From: CAWGCA01 sp963820955
GTDB taxonomy: Bacteria > Pseudomonadota > Gammaproteobacteria > Chromatiales > Chromatiaceae
Direction of reading: 5' to 3'
Assembly: GCA_963820955.1 (NCBI GenBank)
Contig: CAWGCA010000013.1
Location: forward strand, 1 to 61,458
Length of the DNA: 61,458 nt
In this document: piece by piece, positions 27,018-35,798 of the stretch
Layout: every line of letters starts with the position of its first letter
Position numbering within the stretch: position 1 is the stretch's first letter
Notes under the pieces: generated by a model
The model's database searches: none
What the model saw: only the letters and a program-made list of their open reading frames with translations
Told to the model about the DNA's origin: nothing
Position numbers and translations under genes: made by a program

Positions 27018-28136
27018 TCAGGCCCGCAACTTTGTCTGCGACGGCATCGGAGCGACCAGCGTGGCGGCGACCTGGGGGTCGGCGAGCTGTTCACTGTCAA
27101 ACACCGGCAGCCGAAGCACTTGCTGCACCTCACGCACTGACAACGGCGACGCGGTCAATGCACCGCTGATCCCACTGACAGGTATGTTACGTGCCTGCAT
27201 CCATTGGCAACCGGCCACTGCGCCCATGGCGTCCCCGGCCGCGAAAAGAACCTGATCAATACGCTGCGCGAACAACGATGACTGGAGTAGCGTGGCGGTC
27301 TCCTGCTGCATCAGACCATCGGCAATTTCAAGCACGATAGCGTCGAGGTCGTGACTGGCGAGCTCCACAGTGAGGGTATCGAGTATCTCCGTCAGTTCGG
27401 CGGTATCAAGCCGGAAAGTGGTTGCGTACCCGACATCGGTGAAATCCAGCACCGGATCGGCGCCGGAATCAAACATAAACCATACATCACCCCCTGAACC
27501 CGTCCCGGTAATTTTGGCCGCGCCGACACGCAACCCGGCACGGTCCATCCCCTTGATCAGATGGGCGGCGGTAGTGGTCTTGCCCGCATTCATCGAGGTA
27601 CCCACCACTGCAACCGTGTGTGGCCGACAGGTTGCATTAGTCGGACGGACAATGCGGGCGTCGCGCAGGTTGATACGCCGAGCGTTGCTATCCCCGATCA
27701 GGCCGATTGGTTCAATCTCTGTGGCACCTTTCATGCGCTGGTGTTTGGCCTGCACCTTCGATGCGATGCCGCCGGCGGCGACGAGGTGGCAGGGGCCAAG
27801 ATCGTCCGGCACCAGGGATTCAAACTGATCCGGTGCGTAGCGGTTGCCGTAGCAGACCAGAATCTCGTCGCCGACATGCAGACGGGCCCGGCGCCCATTG
27901 TCGAGTTCGATTCGGGTATGCTGCCGAATCCGGGTCACCCTTGCCAGCAGCAGATCGCCCGCCACAGGCTTCAACTGCCCACTCAGCACTGTCGCAGCGC
28001 CAGAAAGGTCAACCCGGCGGGTGGTGAAGGCACACTTCACACGGGAGAGCCGGCCCGCGTCGAGCGGGGTGGCACGCTGAAACGATCTGTCACCCTGGGG
28101 CGGGACAATCACGCTGGATAAGTTTTTCGCTGACAT
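27018..28136 (-). CDS. DUF1611-like P-loop protein
   Basis: 372 aa. The C-terminal half has a clear P-loop, VVGTSMNAGKTTTAAHL, followed by GLRVGAAKITGTGSGGD, DAIVLEIADGLMQQET and a C-terminal Rossmann-like part. DUF1611 members include enzymes of amide-ligase type and proteins in D-Glu/N-acetyl metabolism, but the true role here is unknown. The N-terminal third is beta-rich (GDLLLARVTRIRQHTRIELDNG), like an OB or hammerhead module. Strong GGAGGAG precedes the ATG. First gene of the operon with the ABC exporter and hydrolase. Confidence 0.65.
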   Translation of the reverse strand: MSAKNLSSVIVPPQGDRSFQRATPLDAGRLSRVKCAFTTRRVDLSGAATVLSGQLKPVAGDLLLARVTRIRQHTRIELDNGRRARLHVGDEILVCYGNRYAPDQFESLVPDDLGPCHLVAAGGIASKVQAKHQRMKGATEIEPIGLIGDSNARRINLRDARIVRPTNATCRPHTVAVVGTSMNAGKTTTAAHLIKGMDRAGLRVGAAKITGTGSGGDVWFMFDSGADPVLDFTDVGYATTFRLDTAELTEILDTLTVELASHDLDAIVLEIADGLMQQETATLLQSSLFAQRIDQVLFAAGDAMGAVAGCQWMQARNIPVSGISGALTASPLSVREVQQVLRLPVFDSEQLADPQVAATLVAPMPSQTKLRA

Positions 28137-28554
28137 TACTACTCCTCCGGAAGCGGTTATCTTTTGGCATTATTGGCGCCTTTAGGGGATAGAACGGTCC
28201 ACGCGGATGTTTTGTTCCCTCCATAGAAAAAAATATTACCCTATATAAATAAGGTTAATCTGTTGTGAAGGGCAGCCAGAAAAATTCGAGATGGCCGTGT
28301 CGAGTAGGGGCACACCACTATTTTCGTGTGCGTAAGCGCATGAAAATAAACGAGATCGGAAATCACACTTTTCGTCCACTGTATCGAAAATCCCAAGTCA
28401 GGAATTCTTCGAAGTATCCTAAATACAATCAAACCAGGCGATTGAGAGAACAATCGGTTGATCTGTTTTACTCCCGCATGGTCCAGAACAAAATGCTGAT
28501 TGTCGTCTGGCTGACTGGGATAAGATACGCCCAAAACAACAAGGGATAGCGCAC
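28137..28554. other. divergent intergenic region between the DUF1611 operon and the BT1-type transporter
   Basis: About 420 bases, AT-rich near 28,230-28,260 (TATATAAATAAGG). Overlapping open frames on both strands show no family features. Probably contains promoters for both operons, but none can be assigned with confidence. Confidence 0.4.
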
Positions 28555-30180
28555 ATGTTTGGCCGGGTGTACAGATGGTTTGATCGCAATGTACTGGAAC
28601 TGGGGCGTGAACTGCGTTTGACGTTTCTGCCCCCCCTGATGATTTATGCCGCCTACGGAGTTTCCAGCCTTACCGGCATCGTAGGGACCTTTTTCGTCAA
28701 GGATTACCTGGGCCTGTCGGCGGAATTCCTCGCTGCCCTGTTGTTCTGGGCCAACATTCCCTGGGCGCTCAAGATGCCACTCGGACACCTTGTGGACCTG
28801 ATCTGGCGTTTCAAGGCCGCGCTGGTGTTTCTCGGCGCCGGTCTAATCGCGCTAAGCCTTTTGATCATGATCGGCCTGCTCAGCAACCCACTACCCATGG
28901 CTGACATAATGCCGTTGTCAGCCTGGTACGTCACCAGTGCCCTGCTCGCCCCAATCGGTTACGTCGTGCAGGATGTGGTCGCCGATGCCATGACCGTTGA
29001 AGCCGTTCCGCGTATCGGTGGTGACGGCCTGCCTATAGATGCAGCACGCATCCGTCTGATGCACACAACCATGCAGACACTTGGGCGGGTCGCCATCATT
29101 GGCGGAGGGATCGCGGTCGCCCTGCTCAACATTTATAAATTCAGCGATGTGCAGATCATGTCCGAGCCGGACAAGGCGCGTGTCTATGTTGAGATATTCC
29201 AACTGGCGCTATTGATCCCGCTGATCTCCGTTGTCGGAGTCGCGCTGGCGGGCTGGTTGAAACTGCGAGACCAGGCTCGCCTGCGCAAGCAAGGTTACGA
29301 TCGGCAGCAAGCCCGAACGATGATCTGTGGTCAAACCGAGCAGCCGGCGCCAAACTGGTGGATACTGATCGGCAGCCTGGTGTTCGTAGTGTTCACGATC
29401 TCCGTCGGCTTAAGCGAGCTACGCTACGCCGAAGAGATTATTTTCACGGGCTCAATGGCCATCGTGCTATTCCTGATGATGCGCCTGGTTCGAATGCTGG
29501 AGGAATCCGCGCGACGCATACTCGTGGGCACTGCGATCATCATCTTCGTCTACCGAGCCATGCCAACGGCGGGGGCCGGTGAAACCTGGTGGATGATCGA
29601 TCAACTCGGCTTCGACCAGCATTTTCTCTCCATCCTGTCACTGATCAGCAGCAGCCTGGCGCTGTTCGGGATGTTTCTATTTCGACGTTTCATGGCGGAA
29701 CGATCCATCGCTACCGTAATCACTTTTCTGACCTTAGTCGGGACCTTCCTCTACCTACCAGTGATCGGGATGTTCTACGGCCTGCACGAATGGACCGCGT
29801 CGCTCACGGGCGGTCTCGTCGATGCACGGTTCATCGCACTGGTGGACACCGCCCTTGAATCACCGCTCGGTCAGGTAGCGATGATTCCAATGCTGGCCTG
29901 GATCGCCAATTCGGCGCCGGCCAATCTCAAGGCGACCTTTTTCGCGGTGATGGCCTCCTTCACAAACTTGGCACTTTCGTTGAGCCAACTGGTGACAAAA
30001 TACATCAATCAGCTGTTTGTCATCTCCCGGGAAGTGCGCGATCCGGTCAGCAATGCCGTTACGATACCAGCCGACTACAGCGAACTGGGAACTCTACTCA
30101 TCACGGTTGGTGCTATCGGCCTGCTGCTGCCGTTGGCAGCAATCGCTTTGGTCAAGACCACATCACTTCGCAGCGCATGA
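28555..30180 (+). CDS. BT1/folate-biopterin-type MFS transporter
   Basis: 541 aa, about twelve membrane helices. The motif WALKMPLGHLVDLIW after helix 2 and the long N-terminus with a Tyr/Gly-rich first helix resemble the folate-biopterin transporter family found in cyanobacteria, plants and kinetoplastids. Substrate in bacteria is often unknown. It stands alone. Only a weak ribosome binding site precedes the ATG. Confidence 0.65.
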   Translation: MFGRVYRWFDRNVLELGRELRLTFLPPLMIYAAYGVSSLTGIVGTFFVKDYLGLSAEFLAALLFWANIPWALKMPLGHLVDLIWRFKAALVFLGAGLIALSLLIMIGLLSNPLPMADIMPLSAWYVTSALLAPIGYVVQDVVADAMTVEAVPRIGGDGLPIDAARIRLMHTTMQTLGRVAIIGGGIAVALLNIYKFSDVQIMSEPDKARVYVEIFQLALLIPLISVVGVALAGWLKLRDQARLRKQGYDRQQARTMICGQTEQPAPNWWILIGSLVFVVFTISVGLSELRYAEEIIFTGSMAIVLFLMMRLVRMLEESARRILVGTAIIIFVYRAMPTAGAGETWWMIDQLGFDQHFLSILSLISSSLALFGMFLFRRFMAERSIATVITFLTLVGTFLYLPVIGMFYGLHEWTASLTGGLVDARFIALVDTALESPLGQVAMIPMLAWIANSAPANLKATFFAVMASFTNLALSLSQLVTKYINQLFVISREVRDPVSNAVTIPADYSELGTLLITVGAIGLLLPLAAIALVKTTSLRSA

Positions 30181-30344
30181 ATATCGACATTCTTGACAGT
30201 CTGATCCGGATATCTATCGCCGACGGGAATATTGGTCTGGGCTCAAACGGCTATCGGCGCTAACTGATTGCCATTACCAACCTGGTGGCGTCCTTGAGTC
30301 GACCGGCGGTGTAATGCAAGCTTAGGTTCGCTATCCGAAACACC

Positions 30345-31061
30345 CTACGGCTCGTTTTTCAGAGGTCGAGAGGATAAGGCGATATCCACGGCTTTTTCGG
30401 CATGAATCCTTGTCGTATCGTACAATTTCAGCGATGTATGCGCCTGCTGAACCAGCAAGGCGATTTCTGTGCAACCGAGTATCACCGCCTGCACCCCTTT
30501 GACCCGAAGGGATTCAATAACTTCAATATACTTTTGCCGTGAGCTGTCTACGAGCCGGCCAACGCAGAGCTCGTGATAAATCACCTCATGAATAAACTCC
30601 CTTTCCTGTCGTTCGGGGATCAGCACTTCGATGCCAAATTTCTGCTTTAACCTGTTTTTGTAAAAATCATGTTCCATGGTAAAGCGGGTTCCAAGCAGCC
30701 CCACCTCCTGTACCTGGTCCGCTACTAGTTTCTCCCCTGTGGCATCGGCAATGTGTATAAGTGGAATGGAGATTGCGCTTTCAATCTCGGGTGCTACCAA
30801 GTGCATGGTATTAGTACAAATGAGAAGAAATTCTGCACCCGCTGATTCTATAGATCTTGCCGCATCCGCCAAAATTTCCGCACATGCCTGCCAGTTCCCC
30901 TGCTGTTGTAGCTTCTCGATCTCCTGGAAATCTACGCTGTAAAGACACAGTTTGGCAGAATGCAGCCCACCAAGACGTTCGTTGACACCTGCATTGATTG
31001 CCTCATAGTAACTGGCTGTGGATTCCCAGCTCATCCCGCCAAGCAGACCGATTGTTTTCAT
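30345..31061 (-). CDS. aspartate/glutamate racemase family protein
   Basis: 238 aa. Begins MKTIGLLGGMSWESTASYY, the canonical start of YgeA-type amino-acid racemases. The two catalytic cysteines are in LLICTNTMH (Cys82) and VILGCTEIALL. It interconverts L- and D-forms of Asp or related amino acids without cofactor. Full length for the family. Confidence 0.92.
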   Translation of the reverse strand: MKTIGLLGGMSWESTASYYEAINAGVNERLGGLHSAKLCLYSVDFQEIEKLQQQGNWQACAEILADAARSIESAGAEFLLICTNTMHLVAPEIESAISIPLIHIADATGEKLVADQVQEVGLLGTRFTMEHDFYKNRLKQKFGIEVLIPERQEREFIHEVIYHELCVGRLVDSSRQKYIEVIESLRVKGVQAVILGCTEIALLVQQAHTSLKLYDTTRIHAEKAVDIALSSRPLKNEP

Positions 31062-31114
31062 TTCACTCCGGGTCAGTTGATGTAACAGAGCACTAACACG
31101 AGGCGCGCCAGCCC

Positions 31115-31879
31115 CTACATCATCTCCAACAGCCTGCGTTTCAACACTTTGATTTCTATCTCAATCTCCTCCAGGCGCTGAAGGACGGATTGAAACTTCG
31201 CCGTTTTATCTGCGGATATCAGGCAAGTATTTCCCCAGACTTCAGCTGCAAACTCCGGGTGATCGACAAAGGGATTACGATTGCCTTGCCAGTCGTAAAT
31301 GCGATTGTTGCGTCTGCTTTCTGCTTCTGAGACAGGGTCTGCCTGATGCCAGTCGAGCAACAAGCACAGCCCCCCCAGGTGTGGAGTCTCCTTTTCTGGT
31401 TTCCCTGGGACCAGTTCTAAATCGGGGGTCAGACTACTGTCGTTTCCCTGGTAGCGTATCGCCATGTAGAACAGGGTGCGTGCATAGTCACCGCGTAGCG
31501 CTAGCGGAACATCTTTCTGCGGAATCCGATCAACCAGTTCAGTTGGTTGAATCGAGCGCCACAGATTGTGTGCGTCGCTATGCGCATCCTGTATGTCGTC
31601 GGGGAACCCGACATTTTTCGGCCAGAGATAATGAAATTCCCGAGAATCTTCAGCAACATCTTCGCCCATAACTGTTGGAATACACGCAAGTTCCTGCCGA
31701 TGATGATTAGCAATAAGATTGTGCAGTGCCAGTTTCAGTTTTTCGCCTTCAAGACCAACTGTGGACGAGTAATACTGTTTCTCCGCATAGGCAGCTACCT
31801 CGGGCCTGACGCACTCAGCCTGAGATGAGACACTCAGGCAGATCAAACAGAGCATCGATAAGCATCTGAAAAGCAGCAT
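31115..31879 (-). CDS. endonuclease I (EndA/NucM/Vvn family), exported
   Basis: 254 aa. Signal peptide ends SVSSQA. The core has EFHYLWPKNVG, then the metal-binding segment IYDWQGNRNPFVDHPEF, which is diagnostic of periplasmic endonuclease I. The usual first His and Arg of the catalytic motif are partly changed, so activity should be tested. A C-terminal tail after residue 225 forms a short coiled coil (LQRLEEIEIEIKVLKRRLLEM), unusual for this family. The nearest IS copy is inserted about 30 bases upstream of its start and may have removed its promoter. Confidence 0.85.
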   Translation of the reverse strand: MLLFRCLSMLCLICLSVSSQAECVRPEVAAYAEKQYYSSTVGLEGEKLKLALHNLIANHHRQELACIPTVMGEDVAEDSREFHYLWPKNVGFPDDIQDAHSDAHNLWRSIQPTELVDRIPQKDVPLALRGDYARTLFYMAIRYQGNDSSLTPDLELVPGKPEKETPHLGGLCLLLDWHQADPVSEAESRRNNRIYDWQGNRNPFVDHPEFAAEVWGNTCLISADKTAKFQSVLQRLEEIEIEIKVLKRRLLEMM

Positions 31880-31903
31880 AGTTGATTCCCGTCAAAAGGT
31901 GCT

Positions 31904-31911
31904 ATCTAGCA
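31904..31911. repeat. 8-bp target duplication of IS copy 1, left
   Basis: ATCTAGCA, identical to 34,337-34,344 on the other side of the element. Confidence 0.85.
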
Positions 31912-34336
31912 CTGCCTCTTACCCATAAACAGATACGGGGTAACTATGCCCATCACCCGTCATCCATCAGTGAATACCCGGTACTCATATACTGAAACGC
32001 CGTATACCCCAACCACAATATTTGGTGTCCTGGGGGTGGATCTTTTTTCCGATCCAGATAGCCCCCTATTGAAGCGACCAGCCGTACTGCGTCACCCAGT
32101 CGTGTAGGCGGCTTCAATTCTTTTTTTTTAGCGTAAGCCCGCAGGGTGCGTATTTCAATGTCAGAGAAGAGTATCTCGGCAGGGAGTCCTGGAGTTCTCT
32201 ACCCAGCAGTGTCATCAACATAATTCGCCAACCAACGACCAGATTGATCGCGATGGCTCGACGCAGACGTTCTGCGCTCTCATGGGCGAGTTTGTCGATA
32301 GAGCAACCCGATTTCAGTACCCGGTGCCAGTCTTCTATGCGCCAGCGTAATGTATACCAACGCAGACACTGTTCAATATCCGCCGCACAGTTGATGGTCA
32401 CGGTGGTCAGCAAGAACCACTCCACGGCCTCGGTGTTCGCTGGTGGGTTTTCCTCCACAGCGTGAATCAATTCCACTGTAACGGGGGGGCTGTCGGCATA
32501 ATATTCTGGCGCAGGCAGTTGGATCTGCAGATGACGCAACGCAAGCTCCGCCAATCGTTTTGGCCGGGCTGCGCGAGCTTTTTGTTTGCTTTTCTTGGTT
32601 CGGGCACTTTGCTTCGGGATCGGAACCTGGATCCGGCCTTGTACGGGGGCCTGACGAACGGCGGCGAATAACTTGAAGGGCTTTTCCTTGAGGTTGCGGT
32701 CATGCTTGGCTCGGATCAGGATATCAACACGGGGATTTTTACGTTGCTCATCGAAGAACTCGAAAAAATCCGCTTCCCGATCACACACATCAACCAGCTT
32801 CGTCTGTGGCATAGACCCGGCCAGCTCCACCAGATCACGATGATGCTCGATCCAGACAAAGGTCTTTTTTTCCTCAATCGGGATCTGCGATGGTTTGCGT
32901 TTGTCAGTGGCTGGTTTGATCTTCGGGGCAAGGCACTGAGCTTTTACTACCCCCAGAGGAAGACCGTTAGTAGCCACTGCGAACGTTGAATGCAAATTCA
33001 GTCCCATTGTCTTGGCGCCGGTCTGATTAGCTTTGAGCTCGCCCAAGCCGGTACAGCTATCCAGGTTGGTGTAATTTAGTTCGCTGCCATCTTGCAAACA
33101 CAGCACCGTGTTTTGCCCCATCATCCGTCGCGCGGTGCGCTGACGGTGAGGCGCCAGGATATTAGCCATGGTGACCGCCGAGGTTTCCGGTTGATCGATC
33201 ATCCGGTAGTAGGCTTTGGTGGCTGCCCAGTCACCCTTGGCAACGCCACTAAAGGCACGGGTTGGCACCTCAGCTTTGGCCTTGGCCACACTGACCAGTC
33301 TTTTACTCAACCTCTTATCGCCCAGTCGTGCATCGCCAAACTCCTGTTCAGCCCAATACTGCGCATCTAATCCTTCCGCTACGTCTAATGCGCCTGCTCC
33401 CGCATTAGGCGATAGCCCCAACTGTTTCCTGAATCCGCTTTCCAACGGGTAGACATAAATAGCCTTGTGGCTGAGTGCCGATTTGGAAAACCGATCTTGT
33501 CTGCCACGCCCTTTGGTTTGCCCGATCTCGATCCAGTTGGCCGCCCGATAACAGGCACCTGAGTAGCGCTCCGTATCCACAAAGCTCTCCAGCAGATAGG
33601 GGCTGTATTGATAGCGCTGTTCAAAATCAACCGCCAGCTGCGCCACGCTCATGCTCAAAACCTTCGACGCCAGATTGTGGCAGTCCACACTCGGTCGAAT
33701 CAGAAAACGACTCATGCCGACCACCCGATGCAAGTGGGCTTGCTGTTGCTCCTTATCCCACCCAATCCACCTGTCCCTGTCCGCCAGTTGCAAGGCTGCC
33801 GCGGCAAATCCAAAGCCACCCAGCCAGCCGTGTCGGGAATTGATCAAGTAGCGTAATTGCCGACCCACCAGTGGACCTTCACCTAATGGATGCTCGCTAA
33901 GCATCAACTCATTCCATACGCGCTTCTCTTCATCGCTACACACCAGCACCAGCCGTAAATCCTCAACACCACCGACCTCACGCGGAACATCAATAGGCAG
34001 CGGTACAGGTTCGGGTAAACGGCGAGACTGTTTCTTGGCCCGTTTGCGTCGTATACCAGGCAACGTAATGTGGTCGGCCTGCTCCAACTGCCGCAACGCC
34101 TTCGCGCAACTACTGATCTGGATCTGGCCACGCGCATCATAAAATTTAAAATGCTTACAGGTTCGTGCAGCTAAATCCGTTCGATGGAGAATATCTTCGT
34201 TCTCCAGCAGCTGCCTGATATATTCTATGTTCGCGGGCGTCGACAGCGTCCGCTTGATTTGGTTTTGTGTGATCATGCGACAAGCATGCACTACTTAAGC
34301 CAATATGTCCAGTTTAGGAATGAGGGTAAGTGCTAG
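31912..34336 (-). mobile_element. IS4-family element with DruA-like domain, copy 1 (2,425 bp)
   Basis: The ends read CTGCCTCTTACCC (left, plus strand) and GGGTAAGTGCTAG (right), related imperfect inverted repeats of 13 bases. It is flanked by an 8-bp duplication ATCTAGCA. Same length as copy 2 and nearly identical in sequence. It carries one gene on the minus strand. Confidence 0.9.
32114..34291 (-). CDS. IS4-family transposase with N-terminal DUF4338/DruA-like domain (copy 1)
   Basis: 725 aa. Residues about 105-265 match the DUF4338 domain also found in DruA of the Druantia anti-phage system (EDLRLVLVCSDEE, LVGRQLRYLI, GMSRFLIRPSVDCHNLASKVL). From about 310 a Tn5/IS4-type transposase follows: WAEQEFGDARLGDKRLSKRL, first Asp in LCLQDGSELNYT, second in LVDVCDREADFF, and the IS4 signature YTLRWRIEDWHRVLK (Y-x2-R-x3-E-x6-K). 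The last about 26 residues differ completely from copy 2 because of a one-base loss near 32,200 compensated by one extra A in the poly-A run before the stop. Its activity may be altered. Confidence 0.9.
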   Translation of the reverse strand: MHACRMITQNQIKRTLSTPANIEYIRQLLENEDILHRTDLAARTCKHFKFYDARGQIQISSCAKALRQLEQADHITLPGIRRKRAKKQSRRLPEPVPLPIDVPREVGGVEDLRLVLVCSDEEKRVWNELMLSEHPLGEGPLVGRQLRYLINSRHGWLGGFGFAAAALQLADRDRWIGWDKEQQQAHLHRVVGMSRFLIRPSVDCHNLASKVLSMSVAQLAVDFEQRYQYSPYLLESFVDTERYSGACYRAANWIEIGQTKGRGRQDRFSKSALSHKAIYVYPLESGFRKQLGLSPNAGAGALDVAEGLDAQYWAEQEFGDARLGDKRLSKRLVSVAKAKAEVPTRAFSGVAKGDWAATKAYYRMIDQPETSAVTMANILAPHRQRTARRMMGQNTVLCLQDGSELNYTNLDSCTGLGELKANQTGAKTMGLNLHSTFAVATNGLPLGVVKAQCLAPKIKPATDKRKPSQIPIEEKKTFVWIEHHRDLVELAGSMPQTKLVDVCDREADFFEFFDEQRKNPRVDILIRAKHDRNLKEKPFKLFAAVRQAPVQGRIQVPIPKQSARTKKSKQKARAARPKRLAELALRHLQIQLPAPEYYADSPPVTVELIHAVEENPPANTEAVEWFLLTTVTINCAADIEQCLRWYTLRWRIEDWHRVLKSGCSIDKLAHESAERLRRAIAINLVVGWRIMLMTLLGRELQDSLPRYSSLTLKYAPCGLTLKKKN

Positions 34337-34344
34337 ATCTAGCA
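34337..34344. repeat. 8-bp target duplication of IS copy 1, right
   Basis: ATCTAGCA, identical to 31,904-31,911. Confidence 0.85.
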
Positions 34345-34902
34345 AGTCGCCAATCCACTGCAGCCCAGTGGTGGTTACTCAGTATACCGGGTGAGCTGTC
34401 TCGCTACAGCGATGTAGAATTACCATTTTTTGTTTATTTATAGCGTGTTACAGAACTGGCTCACTGCCAAAATAATGTTGATTCCAGACAGTACTCATTA
34501 TCCTATCGAATTCTGCCTAAACGTCTGTTTAATTTAACAATCTAATCAAATTGACTATATCAATAATATTAATTGATGAATAATCTATCCCTGCTCAGGA
34601 CTTCGCCCTGAACAGCATCAACCTCACGCACAGGGTGTAGGGCCACATCACCACATCCCGCCAGATAGAGGCTTCCACGCTGATAAAGGTGTAAGCGGCA
34701 GTGCGAGGACAACGGGGACTCACTCTGGGGAATGTTGCTGCCGTGGTGATGGTCCGGGGGATTCTCAAAATGAGACGATGTAGCATCCGCTCCCTGCACC
34801 TTAGAAAGATAATTTCCTGGTGATTTATCAGATGACAAAAACCGACCCAATTGAGACATTGGGCTGATGATCAATTGGGGTGGGCGAATCAGATACTAAA
34901 AT
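34345..34902. other. region between IS copy 1 and the acidic small protein gene
   Basis: About 560 bases, AT-rich up to 34,580. An open frame at 34,569-34,874 (minus) has no recognisable family. I see no repeat or hairpin that stands out. Confidence 0.35.
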
Positions 34903-35232
34903 TTATCCCTCGGCCTCTTCCTCTTCTTCCATCTCGATACCGTCAACCACGCGACCGAGGAAGTCGTACATCACGAGATTCTTGCCGAACTTGCCTTCGT
35001 TGCGCTGCTTCCCCTCTTGCAGGCTCATGGGCTCGAAGGCGTAATGAAGGGGTTCATCCTCTTTGATCTGATCTTCGATGATATAGACCTTCACCTCATC
35101 TTCAAACCAATCCTCCATGGTGAACTTGTGGAGCTCTTCTAGCTTGGTGAGAATCACCTCGTGGCTGCAGATCTCTAAGGTTAGTTGCTGACCGGTTCTC
35201 AGTTCGGAGATATTGATTATTCCGTCTTCCAT
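34903..35232 (-). CDS. small acidic protein of unknown function
   Basis: 109 aa, very acidic, ending EMEEEEEAEG. The start MEDGIINISELRTGQQL is chosen over an upstream ATG because AGGAAAG is correctly spaced before it. There is no signal peptide or membrane helix. The body alternates strands and acidic turns (FEDEVKVYIIEDQIKEDE). I do not recognise the family. It lies in the segment between the two IS copies, divergent from the BCCT gene. Confidence 0.6.
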   Translation of the reverse strand: MEDGIINISELRTGQQLTLEICSHEVILTKLEELHKFTMEDWFEDEVKVYIIEDQIKEDEPLHYAFEPMSLQEGKQRNEGKFGKNLVMYDFLGRVVDGIEMEEEEEAEG

Positions 35233-35798
35233 CTGCTCTTTCCTCATCTAAATAAGACGTTCTCAAGGTGCGGGCGTCATGAAAAGTCAATCCAATCGCA
35301 ACAGGTTCACTTAAAACCCAGAATGTACTGCATATCATACAGACCGGGATCGCGATTGACGACCCATTTAGCCACCCGCACCGTCCCTTTACAATGATCA
35401 TGCGGCTGGAGGCCTTGGGATACCCAGAATTATGAATGGGGATTCAACGGTATAGTCCGGAACATTACCGGTGAACTACATTTGATCATTACGAAAGGTC
35501 ACTTTTGGCCGACTCCCGACTATTGCGGCGCAGCATTGTGGCAAGGTAATCCTGAGTGATTTACTGAGATGACTTGACCCGACCCGAACCTGTCCTTCGT
35601 ACCCAGATTATCAACCGGCTGCGTATAGTTAATATAATCGGAATGTCAGAGTATTTAGCTTGGTCGCATATTTGAAATTCGCACCTCGATCGTACAAAGT
35701 AGGGCACGCATTTTTACAACTCAAGGGTATTTATGGCAGATATAACAACTTAAGATCCCTACACTACGGATTACGAGGTCGGCCAGGACAATCTGAAA
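35233..35798. other. upstream region of the BCCT gene containing repeat R1
   Basis: About 560 bases between the acidic small protein and the BCCT transporter. It includes repeat R1 at 35,495-35,572. No gene is supported and no promoter can be assigned with confidence. Confidence 0.4.
35495..35572 (+). repeat. imperfect direct repeat R1 upstream of the BCCT gene
   Basis: Shares AAGGTCA, then GGCCGACTCCCG, CTATTG, CATT and AATCCTGAG..TTTACT..GATGA in the same order with 37,574-37,678. R2 contains a short extra stretch after AAGGTCA. The two copies bracket the BCCT gene. Confidence 0.6.

Noticed and set aside
34569..34874. Possible 101-aa gene on the minus strand
   Set aside because: Low-complexity residues without domain pattern and no ribosome binding site that I can support.
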